A DNA stretch of 33,669 nucleotides from Solirubrobacter taibaiensis. GTDB taxonomy: Bacteria > Actinomycetota > Thermoleophilia > Solirubrobacterales > Solirubrobacteraceae. Every line of letters begins with the position of its first letter. Position 1 is the first letter of the stretch. Below the pieces are notes generated by a model, which had not been told where the DNA came from, did no database searches, and worked only from the letters and a program-made list of their open reading frames with translations. Positions 23,425-33,669 of the stretch are shown one piece after another. The stretch is from the NCBI GenBank assembly GCA_027587225.1, contig JAPDDQ010000066.1, forward strand, positions 1 through 33,669. Reading direction: 5' to 3'. Position numbers and translations under genes: made by a program.

Positions 23425-24183
23425 ATGGATATCGGAGGAGCAAACGCACTCGTAGCCGGCGGGGCGTCCGGCCTCGGCGCGGCGACGGCCCGCGCGCTGC
23501 ACGCCGCCGGCGCGAACGTCACGATCGCCGACCTCGACGCCGAGCGCGGCCAGGCGCTGGCCGACGAGCTCGGCGCGAGCTTCGCCCACACCGACGTGAC
23601 GGACGCGACGCAGGTTGAAGCCGCCGTGGTCGCCGCCGCGGGTGATGAGGGTCTGCGCATCAGCGTCAGCTGTGCCGGGATCGGACCGGCCGAGAAGACC
23701 GCCGGGCGGAAGGGCCCGCACAGCCTCGAGACGTTCGAGACCGTCATCCGCGTGAACCTGATCGGCAGCTTCAACGTGCTCCGCCTCGCGGCCGCGTCGA
23801 TGCTGACCAACCAGCCCGACGCCGAGGGCGAGCGCGGTGTGCACATCAACACCGCCTCGATCGCCGCCTACGATGGCCAGATCGGCCAGGTCGCCTACTC
23901 CGCGTCCAAGGGCGGCATCGTCGGCCTCACGCTCCCCGCCGCGCGTGACCTCGCCCAGTCCGGCATCCGCGTCTGCGCGATCGCCCCGGGCCTCTTCGAC
24001 ACACCGCTGCTCGCCGGCCTGCCCGAGGAGACCCGCACCGCCCTGGGCACGCAGGTGCCGTTCCCGCCCCGCCTGGGCCGCCCGGACGAGTACGCCAAGC
24101 TCGCCCTCCACATCGTCGAGAACACGATGCTCAACGGCGAGGTCATCCGCCTCGACGGCGCGCTCCGCATGCCGCCGCGGTAG
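23425..24183 (+). CDS. SDR-family dehydrogenase, 3-hydroxyacyl-CoA dehydrogenase type-2 like
   Basis: 252 residues, classical SDR. The cofactor loop is VAGGASGLGAA (TGxxxGxG type), ADLDAERG suggests NAD preference, and NLIGSFNVLRLAAASM holds the structural Asn. The catalytic Ser (NTASIAAYDG, about 142), Tyr and Lys (VAYSASKGG, about 158 and 162) are all present. PGLFDTPLLAGLPEE and the C-terminus NGEVIRLDGALRMPPR match the HSD10/HADH2 subgroup, which oxidises short 3-hydroxyacyl-CoA and hydroxysteroids. The start is the ATG at 23425; the open frame extends far upstream only as a shadow of the previous gene. It is likely cytosolic, with no neighbouring beta-oxidation genes to fix the substrate. 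Confidence 0.9.
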   Translation: MDIGGANALVAGGASGLGAATARALHAAGANVTIADLDAERGQALADELGASFAHTDVTDATQVEAAVVAAAGDEGLRISVSCAGIGPAEKTAGRKGPHSLETFETVIRVNLIGSFNVLRLAAASMLTNQPDAEGERGVHINTASIAAYDGQIGQVAYSASKGGIVGLTLPAARDLAQSGIRVCAIAPGLFDTPLLAGLPEETRTALGTQVPFPPRLGRPDEYAKLALHIVENTMLNGEVIRLDGALRMPPR

Positions 24184-24200
24184 CTTGATCTGATCTTGAC

Positions 24201-24217
24201 CCCGCCGTGAGGGCGGG
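24201..24217 (+). terminator. Hairpin after the SDR gene
   Basis: CCCGCC (24201-24206) pairs with GGCGGG (24212-24217) across a 5-nt loop, 18 nt after the SDR stop. It is followed only by TTG, so termination is uncertain. Confidence 0.4.
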
Positions 24218-24244
24218 TTGAGCCGCGGTGCCGACTAGACCTAT

Positions 24245-25252
24245 GTGAAGGTCACCCCGGAACGCTCGATGATCCGCAGTGGGGCGGCGATCTACGCCGC
24301 CGCCGCGGCGGTCGGCGCGGTCGAGACCGCCATCCCCGGCGGGCCGTCCTTCTCGGATATCCCCGGCGTGGTGGGGCTGATCCTGATCCCGCTCGTCCTG
24401 GTCGTCGGGCCGCGCGTCCCACGCGCGGCGATGGTCGCGCTGGGGCCGCTCGGGGCAGCGTTGATCGCGTTCACGGTCGCCACGACCGTCGGCTACAGCG
24501 ACGCCGCGATCCTGTACTCGTGGCCCGCGCTGTGGGTGGCGTACTTCTTCGGCCCGCGGGAGACGGCGCTGACGGTCGTCTCGATCGGCGTCGCCCACGG
24601 CGCGGCGCTGCTGCTGATGGCCGCGGGCGAGGGCAACATCGACCGCTGGCTCGACGTGATGGTGTCGACGACGATGATCGCGACGGTCGTGCAGGTGCTC
24701 GCGGCGCGCAATCGCGGGCTCGTCACGCAGCTCAGGGCCGAGGCGCGGGTCGACCCGCTCACCGGGCTGCTGAACCGCCGCGGCCTGGCCGAGCGGCTCG
24801 AGATCGAGCTCGCCCGCTCCCGGCGCGACGGCACCGAGATCGCCGTCGTGGCCGTCGACATCGACCGCTTCAAGTCCATCAACGACACATTCGGTCACGA
24901 CGTCGGCGACCAGGTGCTGACGTGGATCGCGCAGACGATCCGGGGCCAGACGCGCGTGAGCGACCTGACGGCGCGCCTCGGCGGGGATGAGTTCCTCGTC
25001 GCGTTGCCGACCACCGATGCCGACGCCGCGCGCGACTTCGCCGAGCGCCTGCGGGTGGCGATCGCCTCGGGCACGCGACGACTCCCCGCGGGCCTGGCCG
25101 TCTCCATCAGCGCCGGGGTGGCCGCCGGCACCGCCCCGCCCGACGCGCAGGTGCTCACCACGCTCGCGGACCGGGCGCTGTATGCCGCCAAGGAGCGGGG
25201 ACGGAACGTCGTCCACGTCGACGACGCGGTAGATTTGAGTCAGCGCAACTGA
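24245..25252 (+). CDS. Membrane-bound diguanylate cyclase (GGDEF)
   Basis: 335 residues. The N-terminal 160 form about five hydrophobic helices (for example VGLILIPLVLVVGPRVP and AALLLMAAGEGN), giving a small membrane sensor. The C-terminal 170 are a GGDEF domain: DPLTGLLNRRGLAERLEIEL, VAVDIDRFKSINDTFGHDVG, the active site LGGDEFL near residue 246, and DRALYAAKERGRNVV. An inhibitory-site RVSD sits five residues before GGDEF, so product inhibition by c-di-GMP is expected. It makes c-di-GMP from two GTP at the inner membrane. No EAL or HD-GYP domain is present. The start could be the GTG at 24245 or the ATG at 24269. Confidence 0.92.
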   Translation: MKVTPERSMIRSGAAIYAAAAAVGAVETAIPGGPSFSDIPGVVGLILIPLVLVVGPRVPRAAMVALGPLGAALIAFTVATTVGYSDAAILYSWPALWVAYFFGPRETALTVVSIGVAHGAALLLMAAGEGNIDRWLDVMVSTTMIATVVQVLAARNRGLVTQLRAEARVDPLTGLLNRRGLAERLEIELARSRRDGTEIAVVAVDIDRFKSINDTFGHDVGDQVLTWIAQTIRGQTRVSDLTARLGGDEFLVALPTTDADAARDFAERLRVAIASGTRRLPAGLAVSISAGVAAGTAPPDAQVLTTLADRALYAAKERGRNVVHVDDAVDLSQRN

Positions 25253-25259
25253 GATCTTC

Positions 25260-25288
25260 TTGTGGCGCCCCTGTGTGGCTGGTACTCT
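25260..25288 (+). promoter_or_regulatory. Sigma-70 type promoter of lon
   Basis: TTGTGG (25260-25265) and TACTCT (25283-25288) are 17 nt apart. Transcription would start near 25295, giving a leader of about 43 nt to the ATG at 25338. Confidence 0.5.
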
Positions 25289-25320
25289 GTAGCCACCTAC
25301 CCAAGGTAAGTTGCTACAGA
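25286..25320. promoter_or_regulatory. 35-bp dyad overlapping the lon promoter and start of transcription
   Basis: TCTGTAGC (25286-25293) and GCTACAGA (25313-25320) are perfect 8-bp arms. Inside them TACC (25298-25301) and GGTA (25305-25308) are a second perfect pair around CAA, so the dyad covers 14 of 16 base pairs of each half. It begins inside the -10 box and passes the expected transcription start, the place where a repressor would sit. It matches neither the HspR HAIR nor the HrcA CIRCE consensus. Confidence 0.6.
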
Positions 25321-25337
25321 AAGTGAAGCCACACGCC

Positions 25338-27622
<2,285 letters not shown>

Positions 27623-27626
<4 letters not shown>

Positions 27627-29446
27627 CGGCAGCTTTCCGGCGCTACGGAGAAGGCGGCGGCGAACCCGTGGGAGGGCGCCGCCGCCAACCTCCCGTCCCC
27701 CGCGACCCGGACAAGCCGGCGATGCCGGGGTTGAACCGCCGGATCCTGAGGCTCTTCCGGCCCTACAAGGGCCCGCTCTTCACCGTCCTGGGGCTGATCG
27801 CGTTCAGCGCGGCCCTGGGGATGGTGACCCCGTTCCTCCTGCGCGACATCCTCGATGTCGCGATTCCGGAGGACCGTGACGGGCTGCTCGGGGTTCTGGT
27901 CGGCGGGATGATCGCCATCGCGGTCGTCACCGCCGTCCTGGGCGTCGGGCAGACGTGGCTTACGAACGTCGTCGGCCAGCGCGTGATGCACGACCTGCGC
28001 ACGCAGGTCTACCGGCATCTGCAGCGGCTGTCGCTGGCGTTCTTCACCAAGACGCGCACGGGCGAGATCCAGTCGCGGATCGCGAACGACATCGGCGGCG
28101 TGCAGTCCGTCGTGACTTCGACCGCAGCTTCCATCGTCGGCAACGTCACGACGGTGGTGGCGTCGGTCGTCGCCATGTTCCTGCTGGACTGGCGGCTCGC
28201 GCTGTTCTCGCTCGCGCTGCTGCCCTTCTTCGTCCTGCTCGCGCGCCGCGTCGGCAACCAGCGGCGCAAGATCACGACGGTCAAGCAGGGCGCGATGGCC
28301 GACATCTCGGCCCTCGTGCAGGAATCGCTGTCAGTGAGCGGGATCCTGCTGGGCAAGACGATGGGCCGCAGCACGGAGCTCGCGGAGCGCTTCGACAAGG
28401 AGTCGGAGAACCTCGCCGACCTCGAAGTGCGGAGCCGCATGGCCGGTCGCTGGATGATGAGCGCGATCCAGACGTCGTTCGCCGTGATGCCGGCGCTGGT
28501 CTACCTGTTCGCGGGGCTCGCCCCGGGCGCCGCTTCGATCGGCACCATCGTCGCCTTCACCACGCTGCAGACGCGGCTCTTCTTCCCGGTCCAGTCGCTG
28601 CTGTCGGTGGCCGTGGACATCCAGACCTCCACCGCGCTGTTCGAGCGCGTGTTCGAGTACCTGGACCTGCACGTGGACATCGAACCGGGCACCAAGCGGC
28701 TCGATCACGTCAAGGGCGAGGTGCACTTCGACGAGGTGTGGTTCCGCTACGGCGACGAGTGGACGCTGCAGGACGTGGACATCACCGTCCCCGCCGGCAC
28801 GCGCACCGCGCTGGTCGGCGAGACCGGGGCGGGCAAGACATCGCTCGGCTACCTCGCCGCGCGCCTGTACGACCCCGAACGGGGTGCGGTGCGGATCGAC
28901 GGCACCGACCTCCGAGACCTGACCTTCGACGCGCTCGCGGACGCGGTGGGCGTCGTCTCTCAGGAGACCTACCTCTTCCACGCCAGCGTGCGCGAGAACC
29001 TGCGCTTCGCCAAGCCGAGCGCGACCGACGAAGAGCTCGAGGAAGCCGCCCGGGCCGCGCAGATCCACGACAAGATCGTCGAGCTCCCGGACGGCTACGA
29101 GACCGTCGTCGGCGAGCGTGGCTTCCGCTTCTCCGGCGGCGAGAAGCAGCGGATCGCTATCGCCCGCACGATCCTGCGCAACCCGCCCGTTCTCGTGCTC
29201 GACGAGGCCACGTCGGCCCTCGACGTGCAGACCGAGCGCGCTGTGGGCGAAGCGCTCGAGCAACTCGCCGAGGGCCGCACGACGATCGTCATCGCGCACC
29301 GCCTCTCCACGGTGCGCGACGCGGACCAGATCGTGGTCCTCGATCGCGGGCGGGTCGCCGAGCGCGGCGCTCACGAGGAGCTGCTCGCTCTCGGCGGCCG
29401 TTACGCCGCCCTTGTCGCCAAGGACGAAGGCGTTCGCGTCACCTAA
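27623..29446 (+). CDS. ABC exporter, fused permease and ATP-binding subunit
   Basis: 607 residues: a short basic N-terminus, six transmembrane helices (about 45-330), and a nucleotide-binding domain. Walker A GETGAGKTS lies near 398, the Q-loop at VVSQETYLF, the signature FSGGEKQR near 503, Walker B VLVLDEATSALD near 528 and the switch His in IVIAHRLSTV near 555. This is a half-size type IV exporter of the MsbA/LmrA class, working as a homodimer in the inner membrane; lipid or drug export is typical but the substrate is unknown. The start overlaps the lon stop (GTGA), which is an uncommon pairing. It ends in the bidirectional terminator. Confidence 0.93.
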
Positions 29447-29467
29447 AGGGGCCTGGCCCCTTTAGGT
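29441..29467. terminator. Bidirectional intrinsic terminator containing both convergent stop codons
   Basis: Perfect 13-bp arms at 29441-29453 (ACCTAAAGGGGCC) and 29455-29467 (GGCCCCTTTAGGT) flank one base. The TAA of the ABC gene lies in the left arm (29444-29446) and that of the opposite gene in the right arm (29464-29462). On either strand a GC-rich stem ends in a short T-run. Confidence 0.85.
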
Positions 29468-32400
29468 TCCGGAGCTCACCGCCCTTCCCATGTCGGCCTG
29501 GACCTGGGCCGCGGTGAGGGCGCGGTTGTAGATCCGGATCTCGTCCAGGCGACCGGCGAACCACTCGGGCCAGACCGCGGTGCCGCCGAACCGCACCGGC
29601 CCGGTGCCCTGGACCATCGCGCCGCTCTGCGCGCGCGTGCTCACGAGCGAGCCGTTGAGGAACAGGCGGATCGCGCTGCCGTCGTAGGTCATCGCGAAGT
29701 GCGTCCAGGTGTTGAGCGCCGGCGCGGAGGACCCGAGGGCCCAGAGGTCGGTGCCGGAGTTCACGTGCGCGCTCGCCCGGCCGCCGTCGCCGAACGGGTA
29801 CAGCGCCCATGACAGGTTCCCCGGGACTTCCTTGATCGCGAGCGTCCGCCAACTCGAGCCGCCGGACGTGGGATAGACCCAGCCCTCGACCGTCAGCCCG
29901 GTCGTGAGCCGCAGCGACGCGTGGTCGGCGACCGTGACCCAGTCGTTGACGCCGTCGAACGTGAGCGCCCCGCCGAAGCGTCCGGAGGTCGTGCGCGTGG
30001 CACCCGACAGCGCGCCGGTGTTCCCCGTGCCGGACGCGTCGGCGGTCGTGGCGCCCGCGGCCTCGTCGAAGCCCCAGGCGCCGACCAGCCCGGTCGAGGG
30101 CGCCGTGACCGTGAGCGTCACCGGAATCGTCCTGGAGGCGAGCCCCACCGAGGCGACCGTGACCGACGCGGTGTACGTGCCCGGACTCAGGCCGGCCGGG
30201 TTCGCCGTGAGCGTGACGTCCGCCGGAGCGGCGCCGGACGTGGGTGAGGCGCTCAGCCAGGCGACGTCGTCGCTGACGGTGAAGCTCAGCGCGCCGCTGC
30301 CCGCGTTGGACACGGCGAGCGTCTCGGTCACCGCGCTGCCGGCCTGGAGGGCGGCGAGCGTGACCGTCGCCGGTGTGACGGCGAGGGACGGCGGTACCGG
30401 CGCGGTGCTCCCCCACACCGCCGCGGACAGCGGCCCGTCGCTCCAGCTGCCGCCGATCGCCCACAGCGCCGGCAGGCCCGTCAGCGTGTGGCTCGCGGAC
30501 CCGCGCTCCAGGCCGCCGGTCCCGCCCGCGCGGTCGCGCCAGGCGAGCGTGCCGGTCGCATCGTTCGGGTTCAGCAGCGCGAACCAGTAGTGGGTCCCGG
30601 CGACGATCGGGATCGGGGCCGGCAGCGTGACGCTGTTCCACGCACCCGCCTGCGGCGCCGTGATCGTGCCCGTGCCGAGCAGCGCGCCCGCCTCGCCGAG
30701 CGTGTCGGCGTACAGGCCGACGACGACCTTCGACGCCGTGCTGCTCGCGTCGAGGTACAGGCGCAGCGCGGTCGCCGTGCCGGTACGGCCCGCGGTGAGG
30801 CGGTAGACCTCGCCGTGGCCGGAGTCGGAGGTGGACGTGTGCGCGCCGATCACGTCCGTGCCGCCGAGGCTGGTGTCGGTCGCGGGCGGCTCGGTGAACG
30901 TGGCGGTGTACGTCGCGGCGCCGCTCGCCGGAGCAGTGATCGCGTGGGTGGCGCCGAGCGCGTCGCTCCACCCGCTGAACAGGAAGCTGCCCTGTGGCGT
31001 GGGCGCGGTGATGCTGTTGACCGACTTCGCGATCACCGTGCGCGTGAACGGCGTGGCCTCGGTGTCGCTGCCGAGCGACAGCGTGAGGCCCGTCGGCACG
31101 CTGCGGAGCGTGAGGTCGGCGGTCTGCGGGTCGATCCGGCGCGTCTCGGTCGCGGTCAGGCCCGCGGCGTTGCGCGCGGTCACGGAAAGCTGCAGGTAGG
31201 ACGGGTACTCGTGGTCGGGCGCGACGAAGCTGCCGGACGCGACGCCGACGTAGTCCTGGATGGCGTGCGTGTGGCAGTTCGTGGCGTCGAGGCGCGAGCA
31301 GTGGCGCAGCGCGAGCGACCATGTCAGCCCGCTGGCGGGCACGTTGGCCGTCGCCGCGAAGGCGATCGTGTCGCCCACGGCCCACGTGGTGGTGGACACG
31401 GGGCTCGTGATGCTTACGGTCGGCGGGGCGCCGACGGTGATCGTCTCCGTGGCGGTGCCGGTGAGACCGGCGGTGTCCGTCACGCGCAAACGCACGGTCA
31501 CCGCGCCGGCGGTCGAGTACGTGCGGGACGGGCTCGCCGCGGTGGAGTCGTCGTAGTCGCCGTCCCCGTCGAGGTCCCACGCGTACGTCAGCGCCTGGTT
31601 CTCGGGGTCGCTGGACGTCGTGCCGCTGAAGTTGACCGTCAGCGGCGCGGTGCCCGAGGTCGGTTCGGCGACGATCCGCGCGGTCGGCGCGTTGTTGGCG
31701 GCCTGGATGCGGCGCACGGTGCCGCCGGACAGGTCCGCGTAGTAGAGCGCGCCGTCCGGGCCCTGCGTGAGCCACACCGGGCCGTTGGCCTGCGCGGCGA
31801 ACGTCTGGCGCTGGCTCATGTTCGGCAGCCCGTCCGCACCCTTCGGGACGAACCAGATGCAGTTGCGCGAGTAGTCACTGAAGAACAGGCCGTCCTGATA
31901 CGCGGCCGGGAACGTGCTGCCGGTGTAGAAGTGCAGGCCGGAGATCGACGAGGAGCCGGTGGTGCACGTCTCTCCGGTCACGACTTTCTCGGAGTGGTTG
32001 TAGGCGAAGTACGGGGCGGTGACCGCTCCCGCGCCCTGGCTGTAGAGCGTCTCGCAGGAGCTGATGTTCAGGCTGTCGTAGGAGCCCATCCGCGGCGTGC
32101 CCTCGTAGCACGGCCAGCCGTAGTTGCGGACCTGCGCGATGTTCTGCGTGCGGTTGATCTCCTCCCACGTGTTCCAGCCCACGTCGCCCGACCAGATCTC
32201 GCCGGTCCCGGGGCGGAAGGTGAAGCGGAACGGGTTGCGGAAGCCGTACGCCACGATCCGGCGGCGGCTCGTGTTCGCGTCGGAGATCGCCGGGTTGCCG
32301 GCCGACGCCGCGCCCGTGTCCGGGTTCACGCGCAGGATCGAGCCGTCGAGCGTGACCGCCTGGCCGGCGGGGCGTCGGAACGCCTGCGAGCGGACCGCGC

Positions 32401-33064
32401 CGCCCTGGGAGGTGGCCGCGGTCGTCGCGCCGGGATCGCCGCAGGGGTTGACGGGGTTGCCGTCCTGGCCCCAGTCGGCCCAGTTGAACGACGCACCGTC
32501 ACCGGACGACACGTACAGCTGGCCGTCGGGCCCGAACTCGATCGAACCGGTGGAGTGGCTCGGGTACTGCTGGCAGAAGTCCTCGATCAGCACCGTCTCC
32601 ACACCGGTGGTGCTGATGCGGGAGAGCCGGCCGGTGACGACGCATCCGTCCGCGGTCGGGCCGGGCGGTGACGGGCACGCGTCGCCCCAGCGCGGCTGCA
32701 TCGTGCTGTTCGGCGCCTTGTCGTAGGCGTAGAGCACGTACACGTACGGGCGGCCCGTCGTGAACTGCGGGTCCAGCGCCATGCCCAGCAGGCCGCGGTC
32801 CCAGTAGTCGTGGACCTTCGTGCGCAGGTCGACGAACTGCGTCGGCGTCGTGTCGCCCGTGTTGTCGAACACGTTGACGATCCCGCTCTTGGACGCCACG
32901 AACACCCGGCCGTCCTGCGCGAACCGGACCACGGTCGGGTTCCCCAGACCGCTCCAGACGGTCGATTCGGTGAAGCCGGACGGCAACACCGCGGCGGTGG
33001 CCTGCGCGCCCGTGAAGGCGGCAAGGACGGCCGCCAGCGCGACCAGAGTCCGGAAGCGGGGCAT
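29462..33064 (-). CDS. Secreted PQQ-dependent sugar dehydrogenase-like protein with PKD, Ig-like and LamG domains
   Basis: 1200 residues. A signal peptide (MPRFRTLVALAAVLAAFTG, cleaved near ATA) leads to a beta-propeller of the glucose/sorbosone dehydrogenase family (about 25-440), with GLLGMALDPQF, DGQLYVSSGDGASFN, LDGSILRVNPDTGA, IVAYGFRNPFRFTF and GDVGWNTWEEINR. A PKD domain follows (APTARIVAEPTSGTAPLTVN and the YAWDLDGDGD turn), then Ig-like segments, a carbohydrate-binding-like region, a BACON/Ig-like domain (PPSLAVTPATVTL) and a C-terminal LamG/concanavalin fold (GLVGAWGFDEAAG, LDEIRIYNRALTAAQV). It likely oxidises or binds sugars outside the cell. The ATG at 33064 begins the signal peptide; the frame is open upstream to 33325 only as shadow. 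Confidence 0.88.
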   Translation of the reverse strand: MPRFRTLVALAAVLAAFTGAQATAAVLPSGFTESTVWSGLGNPTVVRFAQDGRVFVASKSGIVNVFDNTGDTTPTQFVDLRTKVHDYWDRGLLGMALDPQFTTGRPYVYVLYAYDKAPNSTMQPRWGDACPSPPGPTADGCVVTGRLSRISTTGVETVLIEDFCQQYPSHSTGSIEFGPDGQLYVSSGDGASFNWADWGQDGNPVNPCGDPGATTAATSQGGAVRSQAFRRPAGQAVTLDGSILRVNPDTGAASAGNPAISDANTSRRRIVAYGFRNPFRFTFRPGTGEIWSGDVGWNTWEEINRTQNIAQVRNYGWPCYEGTPRMGSYDSLNISSCETLYSQGAGAVTAPYFAYNHSEKVVTGETCTTGSSSISGLHFYTGSTFPAAYQDGLFFSDYSRNCIWFVPKGADGLPNMSQRQTFAAQANGPVWLTQGPDGALYYADLSGGTVRRIQAANNAPTARIVAEPTSGTAPLTVNFSGTTSSDPENQALTYAWDLDGDGDYDDSTAASPSRTYSTAGAVTVRLRVTDTAGLTGTATETITVGAPPTVSITSPVSTTTWAVGDTIAFAATANVPASGLTWSLALRHCSRLDATNCHTHAIQDYVGVASGSFVAPDHEYPSYLQLSVTARNAAGLTATETRRIDPQTADLTLRSVPTGLTLSLGSDTEATPFTRTVIAKSVNSITAPTPQGSFLFSGWSDALGATHAITAPASGAATYTATFTEPPATDTSLGGTDVIGAHTSTSDSGHGEVYRLTAGRTGTATALRLYLDASSTASKVVVGLYADTLGEAGALLGTGTITAPQAGAWNSVTLPAPIPIVAGTHYWFALLNPNDATGTLAWRDRAGGTGGLERGSASHTLTGLPALWAIGGSWSDGPLSAAVWGSTAPVPPSLAVTPATVTLAALQAGSAVTETLAVSNAGSGALSFTVSDDVAWLSASPTSGAAPADVTLTANPAGLSPGTYTASVTVASVGLASRTIPVTLTVTAPSTGLVGAWGFDEAAGATTADASGTGNTGALSGATRTTSGRFGGALTFDGVNDWVTVADHASLRLTTGLTVEGWVYPTSGGSSWRTLAIKEVPGNLSWALYPFGDGGRASAHVNSGTDLWALGSSAPALNTWTHFAMTYDGSAIRLFLNGSLVSTRAQSGAMVQGTGPVRFGGTAVWPEWFAGRLDEIRIYNRALTAAQVQADMGRAVSSGT

Positions 33065-33113
33065 ACGTCCGAACCCTGACGTGGGAACCCGGTGAGAGCT
33101 ACTGCACCTTCGT

Positions 33114-33669
33114 TCAGAGTCTTGCGCAGGTCCGCTCGACTGAAGCGGGGTAGCTGCCACCAAACAGCACCGCGTGCACCAGTAAGGGGAAGAGCTGGTA
33201 AAGCGGCACCCGTTCCTGCCAGCCCGTCGCCAACGGATGCCGATCCTCATAGGCGGCGAAGAACTGCCGACCGGGGTTGCCGAAGAGCTGCAGCATCGCG
33301 AGATCGATCTCGCGGTGACCGCCATAGACGGCCGGATCGATCAGCCAGGGTCGCCCCTGCCGGTCCCAGTGCACGTTGCCGCTCCAGAGGTCGCCATGGA
33401 GCCGCGCCGCCGGCTCCGGCGGCCCGGCGAGGTCCGCGATCCGGTCGCAGACGGCCTCGACCGCGCGGTTGCCGCGGGCCGAGAGACCGGCCTCGGGGAG
33501 CAGCGGGAGCAGCCGGCGGGTCGCGTAGAACTCGGGCCAGTCGGGACACGGGTCGTTGGGGAGCAGGAGCCGTCCGATCCGCGTGGGCGCGCGCGGCGAG
33601 TGGGCGTCGCGCGAGGTGGCGCGCGGCGCGGCGTCGCGCGGCGCGGCGTCGCGCGGCGCGGCGTCGCGC
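33114..33669 (-). CDS. Fructosamine kinase family protein, C-terminal part, with inserted repeats
   Basis: Partial gene running off the right edge. The translated C-terminal 130 residues match the fructosamine-3-kinase family, an APH-fold group that phosphorylates sugar-amine adducts to free them from proteins: DWPEFYATRRL, the catalytic LHGDLWSGNVHWD, the metal motif LIDPAVYGGHREIDLAML, and LFPLLVHAVLFGGSYP. A GTG at 33374 lies inside the catalytic motif and is not the real start. Upstream, the frame passes through at least three copies of Arg-Asp-Ala-Ala-Pro coded by a 15-bp repeat, just before the TRIGRLLLPND stretch where the family has the lobe-crossing loop. The N-lobe is outside the window. 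Confidence 0.85.
   Translation of the reverse strand, partial: RDAAPRDAAPRDAAPRATSRDAHSPRAPTRIGRLLLPNDPCPDWPEFYATRRLLPLLPEAGLSARGNRAVEAVCDRIADLAGPPEPAARLHGDLWSGNVHWDRQGRPWLIDPAVYGGHREIDLAMLQLFGNPGRQFFAAYEDRHPLATGWQERVPLYQLFPLLVHAVLFGGSYPASVERTCARL
33621..33669 (+). repeat. 15-bp tandem repeat (at least 3.3 copies) continuing past the window edge
   Basis: The unit gcgcggcgcggcgtc occurs at 33621-33635, 33636-33650 and 33651-33665, and a further partial copy reaches the end. The preceding 33606-33620 is a diverged copy. Period 15 keeps the fructosamine kinase frame open on the minus strand. Confidence 0.9.

Noticed and set aside
25235..25254. HspR (HAIR)-like site upstream of lon
   Set aside because: TTGAGT-N7-ACTGAGA matches only the left half of CTTGAGT-N7-ACTCAAG and lies at the end of the GGDEF coding sequence.

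Overview
The window is 33.7 kb of very GC-rich bacterial chromosome with dense genes on both strands, many GTG starts, frequent 4-nt stop/start overlaps and few Shine-Dalgarno sequences. The gene set (compact primary sigma factor, solo PilT, AIM24 protein, class II FBPase, MerR-DICT regulator, large secreted proteins with phosphodiester-glycosidase, PQQ-dehydrogenase and LamG domains) suggests an actinobacterium of class Thermoleophilia, near Solirubrobacter. That placement is inference from gene content, not from a marker-gene tree. It reads as ordinary chromosome: I see no tRNA, rRNA, CRISPR array, transposase, integrase or prophage gene.

Layout. 1-4.2 kb: the end of a lysozyme-like gene, an APH-type kinase, and a large membrane Ser/Thr protein kinase. 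4.1-4.2 kb: a compact divergent promoter whose two -10 boxes overlap on opposite strands. 4.2-5.9 kb: a NarL-type response regulator followed by an ArsA-like ATPase. 5.9-7.6 kb: an unrecognised helical protein and an HxlR regulator with a palindromic operator. 7.6-11.3 kb: a 1233-residue secreted protein joining a phosphodiester-glycosidase domain to a calcineurin-type phosphoesterase. 11.4-13.3 kb: AIM24 protein and PilT. 13.35-13.9 kb: a scar in which a 5'-truncated MarR-like gene abuts an internally deleted SnoaL-like gene. 13.9-16.5 kb: the primary sigma factor with an 18-bp palindrome in its leader, a small basic protein and a MerR-DICT regulator. 16.5-19 kb: a coupled NAD(P)-binding protein/unknown-protein pair, convergent with an HSL-type esterase. 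19.1-21.9 kb: a membrane protein coupled to glpX, divergent from tag and a RibD-C reductase. 21.9-25.3 kb: a secreted calcium-repeat protein, an SDR dehydrogenase and a membrane diguanylate cyclase. 25.3-29.4 kb: Lon protease, with a 35-bp dyad on its promoter, translationally coupled to an ABC exporter. 29.4-33.7 kb: a bidirectional terminator holding both convergent stop codons, a multidomain secreted sugar dehydrogenase, and a fructosamine-kinase-like gene carrying in-frame 15-bp repeats that run off the window.

Functionally the region mixes housekeeping (sigma factor, Lon, Tag, FBPase), signalling (Ser/Thr kinase, response regulator, c-di-GMP synthesis, HxlR and MerR regulators) and cell-surface or secreted enzymes. 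I do not see a clear new defence or biosynthetic system. The points most worth following are the MarR/SnoaL scar (13.35-13.9 kb), the unassigned dyad at the lon promoter (25286-25320), the palindrome ahead of the sigma gene (15036-15053), the overlapping divergent promoter (4151-4204), the repeat-bearing fructosamine kinase at the right edge, and three families I cannot assign (5909-7135, 15278-15631, 17374-18138).
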